This document shows, piece by piece, positions 6,855-13,331 of a stretch of 34,789 bases of DNA (its first letter is position 1; each line of letters begins with the position of its first letter). This DNA comes from Bacillus cereus (GTDB lineage: Bacteria; Bacillota; Bacilli; Bacillales; Bacillaceae_G): positions 1-34,789 of the forward strand of contig NZ_NUOT01000004.1 in assembly GCF_002584535.1 (NCBI RefSeq), written 5' to 3'. The translations under genes were made by a program, and so were the position numbers. The notes beneath the pieces were generated by a model. The model had not been told where the DNA came from and did no database searches. It saw only the letters and a list, made by a program, of their open reading frames with translations.

Positions 6855-7406
6855 TGCCTTAATAGAAATCTAATTTATTCTTTATGGCTGTTGCAGTGGG
6901 CTTGTCTAGGGAAATAAAGGTTATTAGCGAATTAAAATAAAATGGCAGAGTCGTGACAGATTTTTGGCCGGAAATGTGCCGCTCATTTTGGAAATAAGGT
7001 GATATATTTGTATTGTGGGCGTGGCGGAAAACACGACTCACGCCTACCTTTATAATAGATCGTCATGACAAATGGTGATGGTTGGTGGATTGAATGGATT
7101 GCCGGTTCATGATATTCACAATAGTTTGCATGACATACGTTGAAAGTGAAGAAGAGCTTTTGCTCTCTTTCAGCTAACAACATTCTAGGTAGATGGAGTG
7201 AGGACGGTCTGATAAGTCGACCAAGAGTGTCTGTCGCGGTTGTTAGATGAAAGAGGAGTGAAAACATCTTAACCAAACTAAATGAAATATGCGATATACA
7301 AACACGACTTGTTTATTTTTGGAAACTGTTATTCTAGTGAATGGCAGATTTCTACTTTTTAAAAGTAAAACTTCATTTACCGTATTTATAGTAATAACAT
7401 AAGATT
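6855..7406. other. Gene-free, relatively GC-rich stretch with strong secondary structure
   Basis: No coding frame with a ribosome binding site is convincing across 550 bases; the two minus-strand ORFs here have odd compositions and no start signals. The stretch 6940-7260 is visibly richer in G and C than its flanks. The arms CTCTTTCAGCTAACAAC (7165-7181) and GTTGTTAGATGAAAGAG (7239-7255) form a 17-bp stem with one mismatch around a 57-base loop. That loop contains the further pairing GGTC...GACC. An additional GGCGTG/CACGCC pair (7018-7043) and an AGAGC-TTTT-GCTCT hairpin (7153-7166) lie upstream. A structured RNA or a non-autonomous repeat element is possible. Confidence 0.4.
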
Positions 7407-7595
7407 TTGACGAAAGGGCAACTGGTGCATGGTTGCTCTTATATTAGTTACGATAAGTTACTTCGAGAAGTTGAATTTACACAAATCATGGAGAATCTTC
7501 TTTCAGTACTGACATTCACGGATTCGATAAAAAAACAATATCAAAATACAATTAATCAGTTTGAAACAGAACTAACTAAATATGAAAACTTATAA
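7407..7595 (+). CDS. Doubtful short ORF, possibly a gene fragment
   Basis: The 62-codon frame starts with TTG 7407 without a good ribosome binding site. Its C-terminal part (SIKKQYQNTINQFETELTKY) is a plausible amphipathic helix, and a terminator follows immediately. An internal ATG at 7488 would give a 35-residue protein. The first codons overlap a possible hairpin (GGGCAAC...GTTGCTC). It may be the tail of a lost gene. No family is recognised. Confidence 0.3.
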   Translation: MTKGQLVHGCSYISYDKLLREVEFTQIMENLLSVLTFTDSIKKQYQNTINQFETELTKYENL

Positions 7596-7596
7596 T

Positions 7597-7625
7597 AAAA
7601 AGCATTCCTTATGGAGTGCTTTTTA
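7597..7625. terminator. Bidirectional rho-independent terminator
   Basis: The 9-bp stem AAGCATTCC/GGAGTGCTT (7600-7621, one G-T pair) is flanked by A-rich and T-rich runs on either side. Confidence 0.75.
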
Positions 7626-7673
7626 TTATGTAGGATATTCTTCTTTTCTGTCGAATAGATAGGGGGAAAGGGG

Positions 7674-7901
7674 ATGATCGTATTTTTTAGGAATAAATCT
7701 GGAGAAATGATTCTTGATGCGAAGAATGAGAATGTAGCTAGTTTAATGGCTGTTTTGAAAGAAACTAAAAGTATTAAGATTGGCCTCTTTAATTATGATG
7801 TAAAGAAATATAAATTAGAGTATTATCGACATCCAAAAAATGAGGAACCAGAAAGAGAATTAAACATTATATTGGAACGTAACTATAATGATAATAATTG
7901 A
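7674..7901 (+). CDS. Hypothetical phage protein
   Basis: A 75-residue protein that I do not recognise. It begins with a strand MIVFFRNKSGEMILDA, then a short helix and further strands (SIKIGLFNYDVKKYKLEYYRH), and ends in a charged tail, so a small alpha/beta fold is likely. AGGGGG is about 7 bases before the ATG, and terminators bound it at 7597 and 7904, making it a single-gene unit. It lies among the small genes of the phage middle region. Confidence 0.55.
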   Translation: MIVFFRNKSGEMILDAKNENVASLMAVLKETKSIKIGLFNYDVKKYKLEYYRHPKNEEPERELNIILERNYNDNN

Positions 7902-7903
7902 CA

Positions 7904-7930
7904 GCATCCAAAACGGATGCTTTCTTCTTT
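7904..7930 (+). terminator. Rho-independent terminator
   Basis: The stem GCATCC-AAAAC-GGATGC is followed by TTTCTTCTTT, 3 bases after the preceding stop codon. Confidence 0.75.
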
Positions 7931-8146
7931 GTTATATAGAAATTATATAATAATGAGGAATGTGAACAAGTATATAACTATACAATGTATAGAAAGGTTT
8001 CTGACATGTTACCCCATGTCTGTGGAGGGCACTTACTTAAGGAAGGGAAGTGCTCTCTTTCACATTTTGAGAAGGACAAGCATATATTATAGTGTAGGAC
8101 AAGCTCAATCGCTTATCCTATCCTATTGACTCCTTTCACAAATTTT
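7931..8146. other. Gene-free stretch with several hairpins
   Basis: No gene is supported; a 70-codon frame here runs through hairpins and lacks a ribosome binding site. The stem GAGGGCACTT/AAGTGCTCTC lies at 8025-8057 and TAGGACAAGC/GCTTATCCTA (one mismatch) at about 8093-8118. A short ACATG...CATGT pair lies near 8004-8018. The density of hairpins resembles that of the first 1.3 kb. Confidence 0.4.
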
Positions 8147-8176
8147 AGCATCTGCTAACGCGGATGCTCTTTTTAT
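8147..8176 (+). terminator. Rho-independent terminator
   Basis: The stem AGCATC/GATGCT (8147-8168) is followed by CTTTTTATT. Confidence 0.6.
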
Positions 8177-8299
8177 TGAACAAAATTGACATTTGAATAG
8201 GAGTGCAAAAATATTTTATATTCAAATAAAAGGATATTTATGTTAAAAAATAGAATTTTTACCTTTAGTGGGTAATTTAAACTAAGGGGTATAAATTCG

Positions 8300-8491
8300 A
8301 TGCGAAAAGAAAAGGTTTTGTTAAAGCGATGGAAGGCGGATTTACAAGCTGTTCAAGAAGAGAAGCGGTTGAAGAAGAAGACTAAGAAAAAGAATAAGAA
8401 ATATAGCATTACTGGCAATACAGCTGACTTTATGAATGGTAAGAACACTTATCGTAAAGAGAATGGGGTATGGAAACAGAGAAATAAATAA
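8300..8491 (+). CDS. Small Lys-rich phage protein
   Basis: The 63-residue protein is strongly basic in its first half (RLKKKTKKKNKKY) and ends NTYRKENGVWKQRNK. ATG 8300 has AAGGGGT about 9 bases upstream. It is followed closely by a chain of tiny genes (8503, 8591, 8703, 8839) that together form the operon-like run normally found upstream of the packaging genes in B. cereus phages. A nucleic-acid-binding role is possible from the charge but is not shown. Confidence 0.5.
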   Translation: MRKEKVLLKRWKADLQAVQEEKRLKKKTKKKNKKYSITGNTADFMNGKNTYRKENGVWKQRNK

Positions 8492-8502
8492 TGTGAGGAT
8501 AA

Positions 8503-8586
8503 ATGAATTTGATTAAGTTTATAGCAATTATCCTAGGCGCTACCTTTATAGGTTTAGCGTCTTATTTTATTTTGCGAAGGAAGTGA
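8503..8586 (+). CDS. 27-residue membrane micro-protein
   Basis: ATG 8503 follows GTGAGGAT and encodes MNLIKFIAIILGATFIGLAS followed by YFILRRK: one transmembrane helix with a positively charged end. It is only four bases from the next tiny membrane gene and shares its strand and spacing, which supports translation. No function can be assigned. Confidence 0.45.
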   Translation: MNLIKFIAIILGATFIGLASYFILRRK

Positions 8587-8590
8587 TGGA

Positions 8591-8686
8591 ATGGAGCAAT
8601 GTGGATGGTTTATTGCTGGGTTCATACTTTGCTTAGTGATTATAATTCAATTCATTAAAGCAAAGGAAGTAAAGGAATTAGATTAA
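8591..8686 (+). CDS. 31-residue membrane micro-protein
   Basis: ATG 8591 is preceded by GAAGGAAGTGATGG, which overlaps the end of the preceding tiny gene. The product is one hydrophobic helix (GWFIAGFILCLVIIIQFI) followed by a charged tail KAKEVKELD. Two consecutive single-pass micro-proteins just before the packaging region are typical of Gram-positive phages. The role is unknown. Confidence 0.45.
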   Translation: MEQCGWFIAGFILCLVIIIQFIKAKEVKELD

Positions 8687-8702
8687 TAAGGGAGTGAGAG
8701 TA

Positions 8703-8849
8703 ATGTGTGAGCATAAGTATCAAATGTTAGATAGTGAGACTACTGCTTTTAATGCTAACAATAAACAATTCGGTATGGATGTCTCTGCTATTTTCTTGAT
8801 ATCCAATATCGTGAAAAGAGGATTGAGGGTGAGGATAGATGGAATGTAA
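8703..8849 (+). CDS. 48-residue phage protein
   Basis: ATG 8703 lies 5 bases after GGGAGTGAG. The protein starts MCEHKYQMLDSETTAF and ends VKRGLRVRIDGM, overlapping the next gene by 11 bases, an arrangement that favours translational coupling. It has C-x-x-H near the N-terminus but no complete metal site. Not recognised. Confidence 0.45.
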   Translation: MCEHKYQMLDSETTAFNANNKQFGMDVSAIFLISNIVKRGLRVRIDGM

Positions 8850-9270
8850 CGGTAAGTTGTTAACAGAAGAACAAATAGATCGGTTGCAATTCATGCTTAA
8901 TAACTATTATAAGAAGAGCACGGACATTTGTTCCTGTGATGTGGAACGAGTGTTGAACAAAAAAGAAATGGAACTAACTAAAGTTGAGAAGGCAATTGTT
9001 ATTGCTACAATTCTTCATGCTATTGATGAGGAAGAACTTGAAGAATATGTGGAGTTAGAAAAGTTACTACCATTAATTAAAGTGCTTGATGGATTATATG
9101 AGAACAAAACACCGAAAGTGAAGAAAGAAACTACAGTTAGTTTAATTAATAAACTGATTGATGATTTCTTAAAAGGAAACAAAGCGGTGGATACCAATGA
9201 AACAAAACAAAACAACAGAAGCGTAAGTTCTATGACAGCGGTGAGTGGAAGAGTATACGTGAACAAGTAA
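8839..9270 (+). CDS. Hypothetical phage protein, C-terminus altered by a frame change
   Basis: This 143-codon frame encodes a helical, acidic protein (EELEEYVELEKLLPLIKVL) with no recognised family; its place directly before an HNH endonuclease start is common in B. cereus group phages. A ribosome binding site GGGTGAGGAT is present. The last 25 or so codons (after K-G-N-K-A-V) overlap the start of the HNH frame at 9197 and look unlike the rest. The natural end may have been nearer 9200, with the present tail created by the small insertion noted in the A-rich run at 9209-9212. Confidence 0.55.
   Translation: MECNGKLLTEEQIDRLQFMLNNYYKKSTDICSCDVERVLNKKEMELTKVEKAIVIATILHAIDEEELEEYVELEKLLPLIKVLDGLYENKTPKVKKETTVSLINKLIDDFLKGNKAVDTNETKQNNRSVSSMTAVSGRVYVNK
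9197..9269 (+). pseudogene. 5' remnant of a phage HNH endonuclease gene, frameshifted
   Basis: GGTGG, then ATG at 9197, starts MKQNK in one frame. The sequence continues in the +1 frame as QQKRKFYDSGEWKSIREQV. K-R-K-F-Y-D-S-x-E-W-K-x-I-R-E is the usual N-terminus of the small HNH endonucleases that sit beside the terminase in Gram-positive phages. One extra A in the AAAA run at 9209-9212 would explain the shift. The frame then runs directly into endolysin sequence near 9270, so the Cys/HNH catalytic part is gone. Confidence 0.5.
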
Positions 9271-10049
9271 ATGCTGATACAAAATACATTGCTTATGGTG
9301 CAGGTCCAGGTACAAATAAACGTTTTGTACATGTAGAACTATGCGAAACAAAAGACTATGAGAAATTTAAACGCAGCTATGATAAATACATGAAGTTACT
9401 TGCTAAAATTTTGAAAGATAATAAACTTTCAGTCGAAAAAGGATTATGGACTCACTATGATGTAACGAAGTATCTTGGCGGTACAGACCATGAAGATCCG
9501 CTTGATTATTGTGTATCAGAGGCACAATTCCGTGCTGATGTGAAACGTGCATACAATGATTCTAATATTGAAGTATCTGTACCAGAAAAACCATCAAAAC
9601 CAGAAGAAGTACCAACAGCAGTAACAGATGGAGTTGCATACATTAATGGTTACAACGTGAATTTACGTAAAGGACCAGTTGCAAGCTACTCTAAAATTCG
9701 TCAGTTAAACAAACCAGAATCATATGTTGTGTGGGCTGAAAAAGACGGATGGTTAAACCTTGGTGGAGAGCAATGGATTAAATACGATTCTTCTTATGTG
9801 AAATTCGATAAGAAAAGCACAGTTGATTCATCGGTAGGTAAACGTGTTGTGTCCAAGGTGGACAACCTACGTTTCTATGATTCTCCATCTTGGCAGGATA
9901 AAGATGTAGCTGGCACAGTTGATGCAGGATTAGGATTTACTATCGATGCAAAAGTAACTGTCAATGGCTCACCACAATACAAAGTTCATAATAGTAGAGG
10001 GAAAACTTTCTATATTACAGCTAATAATGCATTGGTATATGTGAAGTAA
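9270..10049 (+). pseudogene. 5'-truncated phage endolysin (amidase, SH3b tail)
   Basis: The frame (open from 9201) encodes the C-terminal half of an N-acetylmuramoyl-L-alanine amidase of the PGRP/Amidase_2 type. Visible are Y-I-A-Y-G-A-G-P-G-T-N-K-R-F-V-H-V-E-L-C, Y-D-K-Y-M-K-L-L-A, and the second catalytic part W-T-H-Y-D-V-T-K-Y-L-G-G-T-D-H-E-D-P. The N-terminal metal-binding His region is missing. Two C-terminal SH3b-like cell-wall-binding repeats follow (about 9640-9815 with N-V-N-L-R-K-G-P, and 9835-10045). No ribosome binding site precedes the first internal ATG (9390), so the gene is probably not expressed as an active lysin. Phage endolysins cut the amide bond between muramic acid and the stem peptide. 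Confidence 0.75.
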
Positions 10050-10051
10050 CA

Positions 10052-10084
10052 AATAAGACCGCTCTCAATAGAGGCGGTCTTATT
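10052..10084. terminator. Bidirectional terminator between endolysin and immunity gene
   Basis: The 11-bp perfect stem AATAAGACCGC/GCGGTCTTATT sits between two convergent genes. Confidence 0.8.
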
Positions 10085-10096
10085 TACTTTCGTACT

Positions 10097-10597
10097 TTAA
10101 ACTATTGCTATTCCCCACATACTGAACTCGTTATGATATTCAGTTCTTTCAATACATACCCCAAATTCTAAATCATCACCTACTAATATAAAATCTGCAG
10201 ACCCAGTTAGAAATCTTGATATAGTTGATAGCGCTTCTAAATTATCAAATACTTCAGTAATGTTCAGCTTAACTGCTTCAAGTTTGCCTCCTCTAGAGAA
10301 AAATAGTCTTCCTTGATTAACTGGAAATTTAATAGTTTTAATTGTTTCTTTTAACAGCGCTATTGATAATTTTCTATTTTCTTTATAATCTGTGTCACCA
10401 AAAATTTTTATGTCTGAATTTTTTTCTAGCTTACTATATAATTCTTTACAAAATAAATCATTAGATTCTGCATCCATAAATGATTCCATAGAAATCGTAA
10501 CAATACTAGAAAGTTCGTTTATAAGTTCTTTTCTATTAGCGTTTCTTTTAGCTTTTCTTTTAAGAATCTCCATTCGACTTTTATCCACATTACTCAA
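10097..10597 (-). CDS. Putative immunity protein of a polymorphic toxin
   Basis: The 166-residue soluble protein begins with a basic helix (RMEILKRKAKRNANRKEL) and ends in a beta-rich domain (GSADFILVGDDLEFGVCIER, then SMWGIAIV). I do not recognise a named family. It is called immunity because it lies immediately downstream, on the same strand and only 19 bases away, of a toxin C-terminal domain. This is the fixed gene order of polymorphic toxin systems. The start is TTG 10597, with AAGGTGTG 7 bases upstream. Unlike the toxin piece it keeps its own translation signals, so it may still be expressed as a defence against sibling toxins. Confidence 0.6.
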   Translation of the reverse strand: MSNVDKSRMEILKRKAKRNANRKELINELSSIVTISMESFMDAESNDLFCKELYSKLEKNSDIKIFGDTDYKENRKLSIALLKETIKTIKFPVNQGRLFFSRGGKLEAVKLNITEVFDNLEALSTISRFLTGSADFILVGDDLEFGVCIERTEYHNEFSMWGIAIV

Positions 10598-10616
10598 AAT
10601 TTTTCACACCTTTTTT

Positions 10617-11117
10617 TTATTTTTTACCTGTTTTCTTGTAACCCTCAAAATCCTCAGGATAATGTCCATCTTCCTGACCGTATCTCCCTTTCTTCCAAGG
10701 ATTTCCACTTGTATTATCTGCAGTATGGAAATGGGGCCCTCTTCCCATTTTATCTTCTTTATGTTCGATAATATACTTTGTTTCACCTTTAAAATTAGTG
10801 TACTCCTCTACCCATCTATGTTCAGTAGTCCCATCAAATACTTGAACAGGGTTTTTACGCGGAGTAGAGTTAGGAATTCCAGCGGTTCGTCTTGCTTTCC
10901 GATATGCACCATTATTAGTTAATAATTTACCTTGTCTCTCAAGATGATCCTTATAATTTTCAGTGGCTTTAGCAGCTTGGGCTGCATCTGCAGTCATTTT
11001 CACACCTTTCACCATTTTAGCAAGCTTCCCAACGGGTGTAACACACAGAACCATCATTCCACCAGCTGACACTCGATCCAACCATGAAAGTTTATCGCCT
11101 GTTGATGGATCTATACC
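10617..11117 (-). pseudogene. Orphan polymorphic-toxin C-terminus (pre-toxin TG segment plus nuclease-like toxin)
   Basis: The frame opens right after a stop (TAA at 11118-11120) and reads GIDPSTGDKLSWLDR, then V-S-A-G-G-M-M and P-V-G-K-L-A-K. This is the pre-toxin TG linker that joins LXG/WapA-type carrier proteins to their variable toxins. The toxin part has K-A-R-R-T-A-G-I-P, a Y-T-N-F-K-G-E-T strand, an H-K-E-D-K-M-G-R-G-P-H-F-H block and H-Y-P-E-D-F-E. The R..AGIP...H..D...GPHF pattern is shared with several predicted nuclease toxins of Bacillus. There is no start codon with a ribosome binding site and no secretion domain, so this is a displaced toxin cassette lacking its carrier. The exact toxin family is uncertain. 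Confidence 0.65.
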
Positions 11118-11142
11118 TTATAGTTAATAGGAGATGTAAGCG

Positions 11143-11508
11143 ATGGAAATGCAAATTTTCGATGTTAACGAATCTGTTTCATGTATCATCAAAGTACCAG
11201 CAGAACCAAAAGAATACACATTTTTATTCCGCAAGGATTCAATTTTGGGTGAGCCGGTATTTTTATTAGAAGATGAGAGGCAGTATAGTTTGATGAATGA
11301 AGAGATAGTTACTAAAATAGGTGCAATTACATCGGAGCAACTCAAGAGGGATTTTTTTTGGGATTTAAAGGGTTGGGTATGGATTGAGGTTGATGACATT
11401 GGTTTATACAGAAGAAAGGCAACAAATCAAGAGGTAGAAATGTATAAGTATGTAAAAGGAAATATAAAAGAGAATTTAGCTGATAAAGTGAAAGTCCCTC
11501 TCGAGTGA
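11143..11508 (+). CDS. Hypothetical protein
   Basis: The 121-residue soluble protein has an alternating strand pattern (SCIIKVPAEPKEYTFLFRK, then GWVWIEVDDIGLYRRK) and a charged C-terminal helix. I recognise no family. AGGAGA is 7-8 bases upstream of ATG 11143. The gene begins about 25 bases from the broken start of the toxin cassette on the other strand and ends inside its own terminator. It could be a second immunity-type or phage accessory gene, but this is only inferred from its neighbours. Confidence 0.5.
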   Translation: MEMQIFDVNESVSCIIKVPAEPKEYTFLFRKDSILGEPVFLLEDERQYSLMNEEIVTKIGAITSEQLKRDFFWDLKGWVWIEVDDIGLYRRKATNQEVEMYKYVKGNIKENLADKVKVPLE

Positions 11509-11521
11509 GACGGGCTTTTTC
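11493..11521 (+). terminator. Rho-independent terminator overlapping a stop codon
   Basis: The stem AGTCCCTCTC/GAGACGGGCT (11493-11516, one mismatch) is followed by TTTTT; the stop codon of the preceding gene lies inside the stem. Confidence 0.75.
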
Positions 11522-11844
11522 GTTAATTTAGGGTAGGAGCAGACCAATTGGACTTGAAAATCATTTTAACTCCAGATCTTTCAAGGTTTGCTTTTGCTAT
11601 ATTATTACATTCTTGATGTTATGGGGTTTCCTGGAAGATCATTAATTCTTCTACATGCTAATCATTTCTTTTGTAGTTTTACATCAAAAGAAAGGTGAAG
11701 TAAGGCAATATAATCATCTGGGATATCATTTCCGAAATACTCGTCTACTTCAATTTTTTGCTCACATTTTGCTCACAAATGATATAAAAACGCGTGAAAA
11801 AATATGAAATTCATTTTAATATATAAAATATAATATAACAAATA
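11522..11844. other. Gene-free stretch, possible integrase tail and prophage edge
   Basis: No intact gene. On the minus strand one frame contains C-E-Q-N-V-S-K-K-L-K and another A-K-C-E-Q-K-I-E-V-D-E-Y-F, both resembling C-terminal tails of phage integrases. An 11-bp unit TTTTGCTCACA is repeated in tandem at 11756-11777. This would suit the outer edge of a decayed prophage, but the match is short and recalled, not searched. Confidence 0.3.
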
Positions 11845-11889
11845 AAAAGAGCTATAAATGCTTGTTTAATAGGCATTCACGGCTCTTTT
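11845..11889. terminator. Bidirectional terminator
   Basis: The arms AAAAGAGC...AAATGC and GCATT...GGCTCTTTT form an interrupted stem with A and T runs at either side. It separates the phage remnant from the host gene at 11921. Confidence 0.65.
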
Positions 11890-11920
11890 GTATTTTTTAT
11901 ATTATACAAAATGAACAATC

Positions 11921-12574
11921 TTAAAACTGTTCATTTTTCTCCCAAGATTCAACGATATAATGAGCAATTGTCGGATTGAATCCTTTTCCAACCAAGAACA
12001 TAATCGCAGCAACTTCTGTCATAGCATGTTCTGCGGATGTGTGTTTTGCCTCATTCATTCCGTACTCTACCCATGGTTTTACGAAGTCCAACACAGGTTT
12101 CTTTAATGATAAAAATTGTGTACCAACAACTTGTTGAATTTGTTGTTGTGTAGGTTCAGCTGGAATTGAAGGTGTAGGCGGCCCCGGTGGTAAGATTTGT
12201 ATTTGTGCTGGGTCTAATGATGGTGTTGGTGGTGAAACACGTGGATCCTGGTATGATTGATACATTTGTGGTTGCTGATATAGAGGTTGTTGAGCTACAT
12301 ATGGATTCTGCTGGTATTGAGTTTCATGAGGTTGCTGAGTTACGTATGGATTTTGCTGGTACTGAGTTTCATGAGGTTGTTGAGTTACGTATGAATTTTG
12401 CTGGTACTGAGTTTCATAAGGTTGTTGAGTTAAGTATGAATTCTGTTGATATTGAAATTCTTGTTCTTGTACTTCTTGCTCCCGGGTTTCAAACTGCTGC
12501 TCTTGAGATTGTTGTTCTTGATCTTGAGGATAGTATGGTTGCCCTGGATAAGGTTGTTGATTATTATAGAACAT
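11921..12574 (-). CDS. Gln/Pro/Tyr-rich protein with tandem repeats, possibly spore-associated
   Basis: The 217-residue protein starts MFYNNQQPYPGQPYYPQ and is low complexity (Q, P, Y) for two thirds of its length. Inside it about four 15-residue repeats of Y-Q-Q-N-(S/P)-Y-V-T-Q-Q-P-H-E-T-Q follow one another. A Pro-rich linker leads to a conserved-looking helical end (about residues 155-217) with K-P-W-V-E-Y-G-M-N-E-A-K-H-T-S-A-E-H-A-M. The start at 12574 has AAGGAGG 8-9 bases upstream; the longer frame start at 12592 overlaps that site. Gln/Tyr/Pro-rich repeat proteins of this sort are common in Bacillus spore coats and exosporium, but that role is inferred from composition only. Confidence 0.6.
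   Translation of the reverse strand: MFYNNQQPYPGQPYYPQDQEQQSQEQQFETREQEVQEQEFQYQQNSYLTQQPYETQYQQNSYVTQQPHETQYQQNPYVTQQPHETQYQQNPYVAQQPLYQQPQMYQSYQDPRVSPPTPSLDPAQIQILPPGPPTPSIPAEPTQQQIQQVVGTQFLSLKKPVLDFVKPWVEYGMNEAKHTSAEHAMTEVAAIMFLVGKGFNPTIAHYIVESWEKNEQF
12285..12453 (-). repeat. In-gene tandem repeat, 45-base unit
   Basis: Within the preceding gene a 45-base unit (15 codons) is repeated almost four times, with differences such as Ser/Pro and His/Tyr between copies. Such a repeat can change copy number by slippage without breaking the frame. Confidence 0.75.
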
Positions 12575-12654
12575 TTTTATTTCCTCCTTCATGATCGTAC
12601 GTACAAAACAGTCTATGGGCGGACAAGAAAATATGTGATGAAAAAATGAGAGCG

Positions 12655-12663
12655 TGTTACAAT
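12655..12663 (+). promoter_or_regulatory. Extended -10 promoter element of ypgQ
   Basis: TGTTACAAT (TGn plus TACAAT) lies 20 bases before the ATG of the HD-domain gene. The -35 region is poor, as expected for an extended -10 promoter. The same TGTTACAAT occurs upstream of ypgR at 26599. Confidence 0.45.
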
Positions 12664-12683
12664 AAGAAATTGGGTGAAGATAA

Positions 12684-13331
12684 ATGAAAAAACAAGAACA
12701 AATACAAAAAACAGTTGCTTTTGTAAAGAATATTTTAGAAACAGATGCCAGTGGGCATGATTGGTATCACATTGAGCGTGTACATAAATTAGCGATTTCT
12801 TTGTCTGAAAAAGAAGGTGGAGATCGTTTTGTAATTGAGATGGCAGCTTTACTTCACGATGTAGCAGATGAGAAGTTAAATGAAAGTGAAGAAGCTGGTA
12901 TGAAAAAAGTTTCTGATTGGCTAGAAGGATTGGATGTTACTGAAGAAGAAAAGAAGCAGATCATTCATATTATTGCGAATATGTCATATAAAGGCGGACA
13001 TGGCGGTAATGTAGAAACATTGGAAGGAAAGGTTGTTCAAGATGCAGACCGACTAGATGCACTTGGTGCAATTGGTATTGCACGTACGTTTGCTTATGGC
13101 GGTGCGAAAGGTCGTTTAATGTATGACCCAAATATTCCACCCCGTGAAGGAATGACGAAAGAAGAGTATCGAAAAAATAATGATCCATCGTTAAATCATT
13201 TCTATGAAAAGCTTTTGAAGTTGAAAGATTTAATGAATACAGAAGCTGCAAAAAAAGAGGCTGAAGTTCGTCATCGCTATATGGAAGAGTTTATCGAACA
13301 ATTTATGAAAGAGTGGAATGCACAAATATGA
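12684..13331 (+). CDS. ypgQ: HD-domain phosphohydrolase, YpgQ family
   Basis: The 215-residue protein carries the metal-binding set of the HD superfamily: His29 and His34 in Y-H-I-E-R-V-H, the H-D pair in A-A-L-L-H-D-V-A-D (about residues 57-60) and the distal Asp in Q-D-A-D-R-L-D-A-L-G-A (about 131). The region Y-K-G-G-H-G and the end H-R-Y-M-E-E-F also match B. subtilis YpgQ, a manganese-dependent pyrophosphohydrolase acting on (d)NTPs. It would act in the cytoplasm in nucleotide metabolism. Its last codons overlap the start of the ABC-F gene in an ATGA arrangement, so the two form a coupled operon. Confidence 0.8.
   Translation: MKKQEQIQKTVAFVKNILETDASGHDWYHIERVHKLAISLSEKEGGDRFVIEMAALLHDVADEKLNESEEAGMKKVSDWLEGLDVTEEEKKQIIHIIANMSYKGGHGGNVETLEGKVVQDADRLDALGAIGIARTFAYGGAKGRLMYDPNIPPREGMTKEEYRKNNDPSLNHFYEKLLKLKDLMNTEAAKKEAEVRHRYMEEFIEQFMKEWNAQI

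Noticed and set aside
6859-7276. Two overlapping minus-strand ORFs
   Set aside because: No start signals, odd His/Pro/Arg-rich composition and overlap with each other; better explained by the GC-richer structured segment.
7917-8129. 70-codon plus-strand frame
   Set aside because: It begins inside a terminator and crosses two hairpins without a ribosome binding site.
10392-10922. 176-codon plus-strand frame
   Set aside because: It is the antisense shadow of the immunity and toxin frames, with a Phe/Ser/Leu-rich composition.
12187-12594. 135-codon plus-strand frame
   Set aside because: Antisense shadow of the Gln-rich repeat gene; the repeats keep it open.
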